Positions 47,334 to 59,918 of a DNA stretch of 64,000 nt are shown here, in pieces. The notes under the pieces were generated by a model. That model was not told the DNA's origin and ran no database searches. It saw only the letters and a list, made by a program, of their open reading frames with translations. The DNA is from Ziziphus jujuba (Eukaryota > Streptophyta > Magnoliopsida > Rosales > Rhamnaceae). Position 1 is the first letter of the stretch; the number at the start of each line of letters is the position of its first letter. Where the stretch lies: assembly GCF_031755915.1 (NCBI RefSeq), contig NC_083379.1, positions 15,299,501-15,363,500 of the forward strand, given 5' to 3'. A program made the translations under genes and the position numbers.

Positions 47334-49160
47334 GTTTCTTGGTAATCAAATTTTCTTTTTTAAGTTTGTTGAGTAAAAAAAAAAAAAGTTGGGACTTGTA
47401 AATAATCAAATTTAACATTGCATAATAAATTAAGAACAAATTTGTGTTTTAACAAAATTCTAAAACCATTTTCTCTTAGATTTTTAAATGACATCTTTAT
47501 TGGTGAAAATAATTTTCTCACATATTTTCCCACATAAATGGAAATCTAAATCTCTAGGCCTATACTTTCTCATCTTAAAATAAATATTCAAATGAAATAA
47601 AACTATTTTTCAAGAAAATCAGATTTTCATTAACTTTATTATTATCTAAACAGGCTTTAAATTTTTTGTTAAAAACCTTTGTGTGGGAAAGAAATATGAT
47701 AATTCATTAAAAGTGTAACATATAAACATATGAATAAACTGCATACACATTTTCCAGAATCTAGAATTTTAATTTCAAAAATAAGAAAATGTAAATAAAT
47801 CTTTTTGATCCCTCTCTCTCTTTCTTTAACAGAATTCAATTCCAAAGTTGAAACTAGTCTAATGATCGGATGCACCCTCTCTATCACTATTTATAATCGC
47901 CTATATTTCGTTGATTTTATTGTCCATTCAATATATTAGTAGGGGAAAAAAATGGCAATCTAAAAAAAAAATATTCATTTAACTAAATAATATACTTGTG
48001 AGGTTGTGCCATAAGTTAAGCACGGTGCAGATTAAACTAAGCAATGCGCCAAGGGAAAGTACATACACTACAAATGGGTTGCTTCTTTCCTTAAAAAAAA
48101 AAAATCGTTGTTAGTTGCACTTGCACCCATCTCCTTTTCTCTGTAAATTTATTTATTTATTTATTTTTAAAAATTTACACCTTGATAGCTTGTAAAATCA
48201 TATAATTTCGTTGATAGCTTGTAAAATCATATAATTTCTTATTGGAATTATTAATTTTGATATCTAATATTTATGTTTTTAAAATCATTTCAAATGGATT
48301 TAATTTAATTAAAATTGATACAACCAGTGATTTAAAAGGCATAAGGCGTGCAAGACGGTAAGGTTAAACCTTAAGCTTTACAAACTTAGGCGTGTTTAGG
48401 CAAAGCCTAAGCGTGAAAATGCATTTTACAACTATATTATTATTTTAATTTTTATAAGACTACTACATAAACAAAATAATTCATATTTTAAATGTCAAAA
48501 TATATATAAGTCTATATTATTTTTGTATGTGCAATAAACATGAATTAGTATGTAATTAATCATAATAAATTTATGTAAATTCATGTTTTTAAAATTTCCA
48601 ACGACAAATTAGTTTCAAAATATATATATTACAGACCTATAAATACCTAATAACTTCTAGATTAATACATACTTACATATTTTAGTTATTACTATAATCT
48701 AACTCTTGTTTAATTATTTATTGGACTCCAATTCAATATCTATATCTTCATCCAACTCATCTTCCGTGCCATCCGATACAAAATTATTTTCTTCATGTCC
48801 TTAATTTCAACTTGACCATTTCTAAAATCGTTTTTAGATGGTAACATATTATTTTTCATTTTTTAACAATATTTTTTTATTTTTCAATTTTTATGAATTG
48901 CTTTTCAATATTTTTTAAAAAATAATCTTAGAAAAAAATTCGAACAACAATACTCACACCTTTTAGCACCTCGGCACGCATTAAACGGTTAACACATCGT
49001 TGACTGTTTTGTTCTAAGCTTTACTACTATGCAAGACCTTATCTAAAAGCATCCCCAAATCTAATTTTTGATTTTTTTTTTCATAATTTCTTCAATTTTG
49101 GCCATTTAAAGAAAATTATAGTTTTTATTATAAAAATACCTAACACACCGTTTTAAGATG
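47334..49160. other. AT-rich intergenic DNA
   Basis: No gene is seen. A 29-bp tandem repeat (TTGATAGCTTGTAAAATC at 48182 and 48211) is present. A segment near 48330-48425 (GTGATTTAAAAGGCATAAGG, AGGCGTGTTTAGGC) resembles widespread plant repeat sequence. It has no end I can define. Confidence 0.45.
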
Positions 49161-49167
49161 ATGTTAA

Positions 49168-49336
49168 GATTACCCTGAAGAATGTGCAGTAGCAGAACCA
49201 TCGGGCCTTGGCGAAATAACCACAACCACATCTAAACCTTTACAGTCCCGGGGTTGACCGCAACCACATCTAAACCTTTCTCTTGGGCAAATTCCCTTGC
49301 GGCCTTCCCTGCCAGTATTTTTGAAAGTGGATCCGA
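49168..49336 (-). pseudogene. Fragment of a CCR/phenylacetaldehyde-reductase-like NAD(P) reductase
   Basis: The minus strand reads P-L-S-K-I-L-A-G-K-A-A-R-E-F-A, then EKGLDVVAVNPGTV. This matches the YPLSKTLAEKAA...VVNPGTV region of the cinnamoyl-CoA reductase/DFR extended SDR family, whose S-K is part of the catalytic Y-x-x-x-K. The catalytic Tyr position is not preserved (the codon reads Asp). A 19-base string is duplicated (49223-49241 and 49261-49279), so KGLDVV appears twice, and the downstream match needs a frameshift. Nothing else of the gene is present. Confidence 0.65.
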
Positions 49337-49339
49337 CAA

Positions 49340-51380
49340 CTATTTACAAAACAATTTCAAAAATGAATTACATTTTTTTCTTTTTTTTTGTCCAATTATG
49401 AATAATGAACATATAAACTTGACCCATTAACTTGCGTCTCCTAGCAGTAGTCAACTTCCGTCCAGCAATCCTCTTTCTATACCACGTCGGCTGGCCAGCG
49501 AGGGCTGGGAGTTATGGCTGAGATTGAAGATGTTACCACCACGCGACCAACCCCCGCGAAAGAGCCGTCAGAACGTTCACCGTTCCTTTAATTGCTGGGT
49601 CTACGAGTTTCTTCTGCTCAGCAAATCCACGAAAACCCATTTACGATCATTAATAAAATAAATAAATAAAACTGAATCGACGATGCAGGGAGAGGCAAGA
49701 TGGAAGACGCCGGAGCAGCCATTGATGGCGGCAGCGACAGTCTATGTAGATGCTTAGTTTTAAAACGGTGCGTTTTATGTTTTCGTAATAACAAATTAAT
49801 TTTTTTTAAAGGGCTAAAATTGAGGAAATGATGAGAAACAAACAAAAAAAAAAAAAAAAAAGAAGGGAAAATCAGATTTGGAAGGCCTTCTGAGATGCAT
49901 ATAACCCCTATTTAACCAATTTGATTTTGAAGGCATGAAATATTAGGGTGTCAAAATTAATTTTGAAGTCCCAATTTATGAAATTATATGATTTTATAAG
50001 ATATTAAAATGTAATTTTCACTTTACTTTTGGGTTGTTATCTAGGATCATGGATATATTTATGATCACTTTCTCATAAAATACTAGTATTTTACTTCTAG
50101 ACTATCCCAACTTGTGAAATCAATGTAGAGCATACAAGTCAATGGGATCGACAGGACAGTTAGGGAAACTTCTACAATTCAAGTTTTTCATAGAAAGAAA
50201 AAAAGGGGGAAAAAAATTCTATAATTCAATGTACCTTTGTATTTTCCACTATTGCTTCCGTTTTAATTTTTTTCTTTTTACTTGAACAATATATATGTAT
50301 ATATGTATATATTATCTCAATAAATTTTTCGGAAAAAAAAAAAAGAAAAGAAATAAAAGAAAAATCTCGACCAAATGTCAAATGTTCTTTTTATTTGTAC
50401 TTAATAAGTACTCTAATTTTCTACTTTTGTTTTTAGTTTTGTTTAATCTAATAATATAGGTTAGTCCTCATATGCAGTGGCGGAGCGGACCCAGACCTTA
50501 CAGTGAAAACAACTTGATATACGGTATTTAACATACGGGAATGAACTGGACTGCTGTGGTTGACCATGTCCCTTCCTATCGATTCTGACTTCTATCTGCT
50601 GTGCAGCAGAGACGTGAACGTTTTTCTACGCATCCTTATCAAAATGTTCAGCGCTTTTAATACTGAAATTTTAAATTTTTTTTTTTAATTTTTAATTATA
50701 CTTTGCATTGCTTGCATTATGAATAGCTTAGCAGCCCATACCAAATCTACTCTACCAAAAAAAAAAAAAAAAAAACAAACCCATTCCAAATCTAAATCCA
50801 AACTCTTTTAATTAGCAATGTGGGCTGTGGGCTTTGGCGCTTCGTGCTCAGGTCCTCCTATTTAGTCGCCTTTTTCAGTTGGAAAAAAGAAAAATCGTTT
50901 TATACTTGTTATTTTTCAGAATTTTATTTAATAATTATTATGACATCTAACTTCTTTTTAAAATAAGTTTATCAAAACTATGTAATTGCTCTATTTTTTT
51001 TTTTAATTAAAACGTTGCTAACGTGGTGTTAATTCCATTCCCAATGTATATTTACCTAACACAGTTTTGTTGGTCAATTACTAAAAATGTGCTAAATTTT
51101 AAGGTTCTTCCCCCTTTTCCCTCATTTTTATTCTCCCAAAAATACCATATTTTGAAAAACTGGAATCAAATTGGGAGCATAATTTCCATTTACTTGAATC
51201 ACATGACGCCACTGATGGAGACCACTGCTCCATGCAAACTCAACATGGTGCCTATAAATAATACCTAGCTTTTGCATATGAATTTCCATCTGAAATCATT
51301 CAATATATATTATATATACTCTTTAATTTCTTGTAAATCTTTCTTTCAAACACACATTAACACTTTCAAATAAACTAAAT
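49340..51380. other. Intergenic DNA with repeat fragments and STIG1-copy promoter
   Basis: A CAGTGGCGGAGC at about 50476 resembles a hAT terminus (compare 21214), but no partner end is found. GC-richer segments at 49440-49620 and 49680-49740 contain short ORFs with no family match. CCTATAAATA near 51250 is a TATA-like relic upstream of the broken STIG1 copy. Confidence 0.4.
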
Positions 51381-51387
51381 ATTAAAT

Positions 51388-51823
51388 ATGGGTATGAAGT
51401 AATAAAAAATCTCATTTATAAACTTGGTGGCCTTCATGTGCACATCCATCGTGCTTTTAGCAACACCACCCGTTGAAGAAGCTGATATCAACTTTAGAAA
51501 ATCAAAACCACGAGGAACATCCTTCAATGGTTGCAGCCAAGAGGCCCGAGAAACCGGAACATCTTCGAGGAACTGGTAGGTTTCTTGCACAGCAGGCCAG
51601 GGATGCAACAACCTGCGATAGGTCCCCAAGAGTATGCCGAGACAAGGGCATTGCAGGGCCAAACTGCTCAGCAAACAGTGCGTGGATGTGAAGACGGACA
51701 AACTCAACTGCGGCAAGTGTGGCAAAAAGTGTAAATACTCTGAAATATGCTGCTTGTGGACAATGCGACAACAACTGTGGCAAGGGTACCACATGCGTAT
51801 ATGGACTATGCAGCTATGCTTAA
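51388..51823 (+). pseudogene. STIG1-like pseudogene
   Basis: The copy is related to the intact gene at 39388. After ATG and three codons there are two consecutive TAA stops (51400-51405). The same frame then shows a signal-peptide-like KISFINLVAFMCTSIVLLAT. A frameshift moves to RGTGRFLAQQ...SPRVCRDKGIAGPNC, a second returns to CVDVKTDKLNCGKCGKKCKY, and a third leads to CGQCDNNCGKGTTCVYGLC and a final TAA (51821-51823). The segment that normally links EICC to the next Cys-Gly pair has been deleted. It is related by ancient tandem duplication, and no functional product is possible. Confidence 0.9.
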
Positions 51824-53219
51824 TTAGATTAAAAGCTATAAAACCGCTAAAGAAAGTTCTTGGTTATAGCACAAAAAGAAAATAATAAAAAAATAAATTA
51901 TTTATTGTAGAAGTATATAGCTAGCGGATGTTTGACTAGCTATATTAAATAAGAACAAAGCCTTCGAACTTGGATGGATTTGCAACGCTTTTCAATTTTA
52001 ATTGTTTTCTATTCCATGTAGTTTTGATTAATTAATTAATTAATTTCTGTTTGAGCCGTTATTTTTGATAAAATAAATTCATATTTTGCCAAAATTTGCG
52101 GTATTATACTAATTTGATGCCTCTTCCAACGCAAGCCTAACCATAGGAGAGGCCTCTTCCTTTCAAAATATTTATTTTTTAAAAAATATTTTAATTGGCA
52201 TTTAATTGTTTTTTCTTGGTAATAATAGTATTTTTTTTAATAGTATTAAAGTTATGTATAATTTGAATATAAGGTCAGTGATGTTATCGGATCAAATGAC
52301 TTACCAAATGATTGTTTGACTATTAATCAAAAAAGAAAAAAAAAAGATTCATCCTGTTATTTATTTTTCTATTTTTTATTTATTTTTTTAAAAATTATTT
52401 GAATTATTCAAACCCAGAATCTTCCATATGAAAGAGTATGGATATTGTTAATAACCTCCCCATACCAAAGGTAGACTAGAAAATTTTTATAGGAAGGACA
52501 CCATTTCCATGGTGGAGCTAGAAAACTTTTTCTTGGATGCCAATGTATATAATAACATTCAATTAATTTTTAATTTATAATGTGGTAAAGTATAAACATA
52601 TAGAAAAATACAAGTTTTTAAAACTATGTTATAGTCCAACTAATTAAAGTATTTACCAAATTTTATAAAAAAAAAAGAAATACACACACATTTATTGAGA
52701 CAAAATGAAAAGTAACATTGGTTTTGTTGGGAACTAAGCAAAAACCAAAAGATTTAAAAAAACCAAAAGTAGTACAGCTTAACTTCTTTATAATGAAAAC
52801 AAAGATTAGATTATATATACTGTCAAAAAATTAAATTATAAATATTAATGCTTGTATATTAATTAATATTATATTAAAATATAAATGGTATATTAAAAAT
52901 ATTAATAAGCATTAGACTGTTAAAATATTTCAGATAAATATTATAATTATATTAGATGATTATGATCACAAAGATAAATAAAAATATATATGGATAGGTG
53001 AGAAAAAAAGATTACAAAACAAATGTAAAAGAAAATTAAAAAGGAAAAGAAAAAATAAAACTATAGAAAGGAGTAAATAGATTAAGAAAAAGAATATACT
53101 TATTATGTTATATACATTTGTGTATATATATATATATTAAATAGTAAACAAATAAGACAAGCTGGCTGTAATTATAGAAATGTAAGGGAGGCAGAGGGGG
53201 CACATATATATCTGTAAGG
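51824..53219. other. AT-rich intergenic DNA
   Basis: This stretch is strongly AT-rich (A/T runs, (TA)n near 53120-53135). No gene or definable element is seen. The last five bases before the next LTR (ATAAA, 53220-53224) are its target copy. Confidence 0.6.
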
Positions 53220-53224
53220 ATAAA

Positions 53225-56200
53225 TGTAACATCCTATCCCGAAATACATTGAAATTTTTTTCACGTTGATTAAGGTTGACTAGGTTTGACTGCTGTTAAT
53301 CAAGAGGGGTCAAATTTTGACTTTTTATTTCGGATGGAATTTTATGTTGACCAAGACACCGTTGCGGAGTACGTGTCATCTTGAGTTCGTAGACTAGTAG
53401 TATGTCGAAATCAGAGCTAACATTTTAAAGTTATGAGTAAAACAAGTTGAGGTCCGAACTATCCAAAGATGACGGAGTTGACTTTTTATTTTTATAAATT
53501 GAGCTTTGAATCATGCATGGTTGTGAAGTACTCATCCATACGAGTTCACAGACCAGCGGCATGCCCGATTTGGACATTTCTTTAAAAAGTTATGCACCTA
53601 CAAAGTTTTTCGAATATCGTAATATTTTAATATATTTTGAATTGAGTGAATAGTATATGCCACGTATCGTGTTCTCAGCCAATCCTGTGAGTAAACAGTG
53701 TCACCCACGGGGTGTTTTCTTAATTGGCCAAAATTGCATGTGTGGGCCGTGTGAGAGAAGAGAGAAAAAGAGGAAAGAGAGAGAGAGAGGAGAGAGCCAC
53801 TACCGGCTACCACCCGTTCACCTTGCTCCGGACACCCTTTTTGTACATGCCCTAGCCACCCACTTTTACCCCATTTCTAGCCGAACCCTAGAAAAATCAC
53901 GGCCAGCCGATCGCCAAGTAGCCCGGATGGAGGCTTTTTTTGGTGACGGCGCGGATTACTTCAAATCGTGATTTCTCTCCAATCCAACCTTCGTTTGCCT
54001 TATTGCCAGCCCCACTGAGTCACCCGTCCTTCGATCTGTCACCCCACCAAAAATCACGGCCAGTGGCCACCGAAAGCGCCACCGGTGGTGACAGTTTCCG
54101 GTGACCACGATGACTCATCAGGAAATCAATTTTCGGCGGGCTCCCAATCACACCGTCCATCCTTTTCCATTAATTCCGATCCCCTAAATCCAAATCTGAG
54201 GTCGGTTTCCTCCAACTCACAGCAGTGTGTGAGATTCAAGGACTTAAATTCCGAGATCTTTCCGATAAGATTCTGGCCACCACGGGTCCGATCTCCAAAA
54301 GGTGAGACTCAATTCTTAATCCTTGTGTTGTAAGCTTCGTTTCGATATATTATTTACGAACTTTGGATACCGTTTGTGTTAGCTTCCTGGGTATCGTGTA
54401 TAATTTACCTGATTAAAATATTAATTTAATCGGTTTTGTGTATTGTTGATATTTTAGGAGCACATGCGAATTGTGAAATCGATCCTATGAAGGATCTTGA
54501 TTGAATTACATGCTTGAGGTGAGTGACCCACCTTCAAAATTATTTTGGGTGATTAATTATATATTTTGTGTTAATAGATTATTTGGAAAAATATATTTTA
54601 TGTGTTGGAGATTTAATAAAATTACTATCTAAATTTATGTTGCCAATTTCTGATAATGTTTAATATATGTTTTGGTGCCAAAAATATATTTAGGAATTTA
54701 AAAGAATTGTGGTTTTAAATTCTTATTAATTATTGTTATGTTTATTATTGAATTTACAATTCATAATAAATGTATTTATATGGTTTTAAGAATATATGAA
54801 TTTCATGAGGTTTAATGTTATTTTGGTATGGATTGATTTTTCAAATTTGAAGGAAAATAATTTTTTTTTTTAAATTTATTGTGTATTGAAATAATTGTGG
54901 AATTTATTTTATGGCATTGAGAAATTGTGGGATTTAATTATGTAAGGATTTTATGTGGTTTTAAGGATATGTTGATTTAAATTGATTTTGAAGATTTGCC
55001 CAAAAAAAAATATATATATTGTTTTAAAGTACCATGCTTCAAAAACATTTTTATGCATTTAAATATTTTTATGCATTTAAATAATATGTATTGATTTTAT
55101 GCCACCGGAAACTTGGTATATTTGCATCAATGAGATTGTGAGAATAGATTTTAACATGATGGATTTATGATTGTGGTTTAAAAAAATATGGATCGAAAAT
55201 AGGTATTTAAATCCAGTGGTATTATAAGATTTTTGAGATTTGGTAAATATACTGATTTTATGATTTTTAGATGCACCATATAGTACTGGTATTCTGTATT
55301 GTATATGTGGATATGATTAGCACGCAGGTGGATGTGGATGTGATTAGCACACATGTTGATTTATAGGGTTGTCCTGTGGTTGCCATTGGACCGAGTGTAG
55401 GCAAGTTTGATATTGGTTATAGCTGTCCCCCTCCATGGCCCGGATGCCTGTTAGCAGCGATGCTATGGGACGCCATGCGACCGTATACCGGTTTCTCTCT
55501 TTAACCCCCTGTTTGGCGGTGCTTGGGACGTTGAGTACCGTTGGCGCCACTGGTATATAGTTTGGTACATCATATGGTTTCTCAATATGATTTCCAAAAT
55601 AATAATGTTTTTAAAGACTATTTAAAATTAAAATGTATTTAATTATGTTTTCATCATTTATTCGGACTAATGTTTTAAAAAATGCATTTTACCATGATTT
55701 TATTATTTTAATTGGTTTGATGAATTAAAATGGATTTTATTTGTATTTTTTTTTATCATTCATTTCAAATTAATGATTTAAGATCTTATTTATCTTTAAA
55801 ATGTATTTAATTGTGGTTCATCATTATTTCTATTGGTGCTTTAAATTGTATTTTATCATATTTGGAAATATTATTTCAAATTGGATTTTATTATATCCTT
55901 ACCATTTATTTTAAATTGAGGTTTAAGAATTTATTTAAATATTTTTTTGGATTATTTTAATATAAATTTTATTAGGATTTCTGTATTATTTGTTTATGAT
56001 ATTTTATTCACCCCTTAGTAATTGTTATAAAATTATTTTTATTTCTATTAGTATTTCCAAAATAAATTTTGGATCTTTAATTTATTGTATTTTATTTGTA
56101 ATTTATTTGCATAATTATATCCTTGATTTTTGGGGTGCAAACATTGGGTTTTGTGAAAATGTTAAAAAAAAACATTTCCAATAGAGTGAATTGTGAAGGT

Positions 56201-56770
56201 TTTGAAAGAAAACATTATTTTAACTAGATGTTATTTAATTACTTATTTAGTATTGATTTATTAAGTTTCTTTTATTTGATATATTATTATTATTATAATT
56301 GTGTAGGAGCTAGGGTCACTCACGGAAATATTTGTTATCTCACTTTTTTTAAATCCGTTCTCCTAGATCCAGGTCAGTAGATGTTGATCGTCCAAGGCGA
56401 GCTCAATGTGTTGGTTTGTTGCCGAAGTCTAAGAAGTCATTCTTTTTTTTCCTTCCAGCTTTCTTGTATTAATTTTATATTCAAATGTATTTTATAATGC
56501 TCTGTATACTATATTGGATATTTATTTATAATATGACTTTTGGTTCCTTGTTATTTTGGAAGTGCTGCAAGTATGTGGAAGTGAATTATAGTAAGGTGGA
56601 AGGAATAAAGAGATATTGTTAGAAGTGTGTTTTCTATGCAAAGAATTTTGTGGTAAGTTCAACCCTTAGGGGAGATATTACCGGATTTTCCATCGGAGGG
56701 TCCGGTAGGATTTCCTTGGGATCAGGGCTTGTCTAGGATTCCGGTAAAGAATTTTAGATGGATCCTGACA
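53225..56770 (+). repeat. Solo LTR (copy 2) of a long-LTR retrotransposon
   Basis: This 3,546-bp LTR begins TGTAACATCC and ends ATCCTGACA. It is flanked by exact 5-bp TSDs ATAAA (53220-53224 and 56771-56775). It shares order and many blocks with 40692-44054. A GC-richer part (about 53640-54330) includes GAGAGAG tracts and a short ORF (53657-53971) that is not a known protein. No primer site follows the end, so it is a solo LTR formed by LTR-LTR recombination. Confidence 0.85.
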
Positions 56771-56775
56771 ATAAA

Positions 56776-57632
56776 ACAGTAAATGTAAAAAATAAAAAAT
56801 GTAAAGCTATTAACTCTTGAAAATAAAGTGTAAAAAAAAAAAATTATTAAAAATTATAGTAAAAGAAAGGAAAAATAGTTCACCTAAATCATTTAAGATT
56901 ATAATAATCATTTAAGATGAAAAACCAAATAATATTAAAATTAATATAATCTTAAAATCATATTAAAATTGTCAAAAATGAAAGTATATGAAGACCTAAA
57001 TTGTTTTTAAAAAATTATAACCTTTCCTTTTATACTTTCTTTATGAGCATAATATTTTTATTTACTGTTTTTGAACTTCTTTTTTTTTTTTTTTTTTTTG
57101 AGAAACTGATGACATGTGAATATTTATCTCATATTCAAGTTTGGGTTTATTTCTATTATCTTAATCAGAAAGATTAAGCTTGTAAATATTTATTTCTTTT
57201 TGACACTTTATTTTAAGAGTTAATAGGATTAAATGATAAAATAAAAATATACTTAATATTTTGAAATATTTAGTAAACAGTAATTAGCTTTTTTTGGCCA
57301 AATAAGAATAGTAACATGTAGTTCTTTTTTCTTTTTCTTTTTTTTTTGTAAATAATAATAGAGTTTTAATTTTTTTAATCATTTACAATAATATTCTCCT
57401 ATTCTGATACTTTGAACCTATAATCTATACTAATACGTAGTTAGAAACATTAATCTTTAAGATAAAAAAAAAAGCATAAAATGTCACTTTTGTATTTATT
57501 AGGTCAATATATTATCAAATAACCTATAGTTAGAATAGATTACAATAGAATAGATTTATAAATACATATTCCAAGATCTTCATAAGTTTAGGTAGGAAAG
57601 AATTCTTATCATTTTGGAAACCATTTGAGAAT
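56776..57632. other. AT-rich intergenic DNA
   Basis: The stretch contains poly-T runs (57080-57102) and many A/T tracts. No gene is seen. Confidence 0.6.
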
Positions 57633-57637
57633 TCAAA

Positions 57638-57785
57638 TGTAACAGCCCAATTCACTCGCATGGGATATTGTCCGCTTTGGGCCCAGCCCGTACAGTTTTG
57701 TCAAAACGCATCGCAAGGGAAAGGTATCCACATCCTCTTTTAAGGCATGCTTCATTCTCCTTTCCAACCGATGTGTGATCTCACA
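57638..57785 (+). mobile_element. Solo LTR of a TRIM-type retrotransposon
   Basis: The 148-bp unit begins TGTAACAGCCCAATTCAC and ends GATCTCACA. The flanks TCAAA (57633-57637) and CCAAA (57786-57790) match in four of five bases. Its composition (TGTCCGCTTTGGGCC, ATGTGTGATCTCACA) resembles a widespread plant short-LTR family. Confidence 0.6.
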
Positions 57786-57790
57786 CCAAA

Positions 57791-58794
57791 ACTTTTTCAT
57801 TTTATTTAGCATATATATTTTGTAAGAAATGTTTATCGTTAATAACATAAAATTATTATTTAAGGAGTAATTATCAATAATTTTTTTAAAATATAATATA
57901 TATATATATATACATATATGTTTGAAGAGATTCTATCATCAGGACCATCTTGATAATTGGTCCAGTCAAAAAATATGGAAAAAATTGTAACCCTTAAATT
58001 AATAACGGACGGCATAGACATCTCAGATTAAATACTCTCTCACGCAAGAATAAGTGTGATCCTCTGCTTCCACCATTTTCGCTCGCACGCAAGCCACCAC
58101 CATTTCCCCGCTCGCACCATTGTCCCAAATTTCCATCTAAATCATATCAAATATTGTACTCTTTCAATCCCTTCTGTTCTATTTCTCTCTCTCTCTCTTT
58201 GTTTCTCTCTCTTTCTCATTCATGGAGATTCTTTATCCCCATTAGATGCGGCACAGTCCTGGTCTATCTTGATCTGAACAAACCCTTCCATCCTTGAAGC
58301 AGACAATATTGAACAAACCCCTCTTTGATTTCCCCCATTAACAATCTTTCTTGAACCAATAACAACCTGGTTTCATTGTTTGCAGTGAGCCCCCTCTTTG
58401 GTTTCTCTGTAGCTGTGAGTTGTGTGACTTGTGACCACCCTGTTAAGTTTGACTCCTCTTTTCACTCACTAGTATGCTCCTTGTCTTCACCTAAAATCTT
58501 TGCTAACTTTGGGATAATTGTTTTTTATTTTCCTTTTTTCCTTTTTCATGAGGGAAGGAGAGGAGGGAAAAAAAGAAAAAAAAAAAAGAAAAGAAAAGAA
58601 TGGCTTTCCATTGACATACGCCACCTCATTGAGTATAGATTACCAGACATAAGAACACTCTTTTCTCTCTTTTTCTCGAGCCCCTACCTTCTTACCCTCC
58701 AATGGTTTCAACCTGGCCTTTATTTTGTTCTCTCTCTCCTTCAATGGAGCTTTCAACTCGCACTGCTACTTCTCTTCAACAGTATGAAGCATAA
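57791..58794. other. Intergenic; transcribed-looking pyrimidine-rich DNA
   Basis: A (TC)n-rich stretch (58180-58220) and GC-rich CACCACCATT-type sequence resemble a 5' UTR, but no coding exon follows that I can assign. Short ORFs at 58056-58277 and 58376-58813 have no recognisable domain. Confidence 0.35.
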
Positions 58795-58795
58795 C

Positions 58796-58932
58796 AAGAC
58801 CCATTTGAGCTGAACGAGAAAGAAGAAGATAATAAAGAAGATCCAGATGAAGATGTAGATGTCGTTGATGATGAACATGAAGATTTGGTTCCTGAATACT
58901 GCCTTGGATTCACACCAGAGAATAACCTTTAA
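58796..58932 (+). pseudogene. Unassigned acidic coding-like fragment
   Basis: The frame after an in-frame TAA reads QDPFELNEKEEDNKEDPDED, then VDVVDDEHEDLVPEYC and ends at TAA. The Asp/Glu-rich pattern followed by LVPEYCLGFTPE looks protein-like. No start, splice partner or family was found, so it may be a captured exon fragment. Confidence 0.2.
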
Positions 58933-59087
58933 AAAAAAAAAAAACCTTCAAAAAAAAAAAAAAGAAGAGGGAAATTGAAAAAAATAAAAATAAAAAAGGG
59001 AAAGGGCAACCGTTTTTGAAAAACCATCACCAAAAGGGAGGGAAGAAAGTGGACACTTTTGTAGAAAAGTGTCAGTCATAATAAATG

Positions 59088-59124
59088 TTTTTAGCGAAAC
59101 GTTTTTAAAAAGCGTTGCTAAAAA
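59088..59124. repeat. Near-palindrome resembling CACTA subterminal repeats
   Basis: TTTTTAGCGAAACGTTTTT faces AAAAAGCGTTGCTAAAAA, giving 37 bases that fold back almost completely. A wider inverted repeat (CATCACCAAAAGGG at about 59025 and CTTTTTGGTGATTG at about 59170) surrounds it. No CACTA end is found here. Confidence 0.5.
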
Positions 59125-59129
59125 TCTAT

Positions 59130-59880
59130 ACAATAGCCTATGCTTTTCAGTAAAAGTATCGGCTTTTCTCCTTTTTGGTGATTGTTTTCTAAAAAACATC
59201 ACCTTTTCACTCTTTTTTATTTTTTTTATTATTTTTTTTCTTCTTGCTTCCAAAAGTGTTTCACATTTTTTTTTCCTCCATCTGTTTCTCTCTGCAAACA
59301 CCTTCTTTCTGAATCTAATTGTTTTAGGATTTTTTTGAATTTTGTTTTTCCATTTCATGGAAATTTTATTTGTAAAAAAGAAAAAAAATTGTAAAGATGA
59401 TGGTGAGAAATGTGGTGATGGTTATGCTATATGCGACGGTTATTGCTCCCATTGTTCTTTACACCAATTGCGAGTGGGAGCCAGAATGGTGGTGCGGGTG
59501 GGAGTCGTGGTGCTCAGTGGGAAGGGAATTTGACAATTTTTCTCACATAAGGAAATTTTAAATCTGAGTCTTCTATGCCTATGATTTTAAATCTAATGGC
59601 TACAATTTTTGACATGTTTTTGAGCTACACCATTTTGATCAGCTCAAACTTGATAGTAGAAAGACTATATGTATATATGTCGCTTAACTTTTAGTGGATA
59701 TGGTCAATAAAGACAGCCTAGACCTCTTTGTTAAACCTTTGGTTCCTCTCACAAAAATCCAGTTTAAATTCCCAAGTTCCATTATGTATTGAGGGAGGAA
59801 AAAAAAAAAATCTTTTACCTATATAGTACAACATGATGATTGACTTGGGACGTGTAAGGTCAACTAATTACATATACATA

Positions 59881-59918
<38 letters not shown>

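Noticed and set aside
50476..50520. A second hAT element starting CAGTGGCGGAGC
   Set aside because: Only one end is visible. No inverted partner or 8-bp duplication was found, so it is at most a fragment.
53657..53971. 104-codon ORF as a gene
   Set aside because: It lies inside the solo LTR, and the related LTR at 40692 does not preserve the frame.
40692..56770. One giant 16-kb retrotransposon with the two 3.4-3.5 kb LTRs as its ends
   Set aside because: Each LTR has its own pair of matching 5-bp flanks (ATTTA/ATTTC and ATAAA/ATAAA), no primer site follows the first one, and a STIG1 pseudogene and MITEs lie between.
58376..58813. 145-codon ORF as a membrane protein gene
   Set aside because: Its hydrophobic look comes from T-rich DNA and a K-rich stretch from an A-run. 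No family, splice context or promoter supports it.
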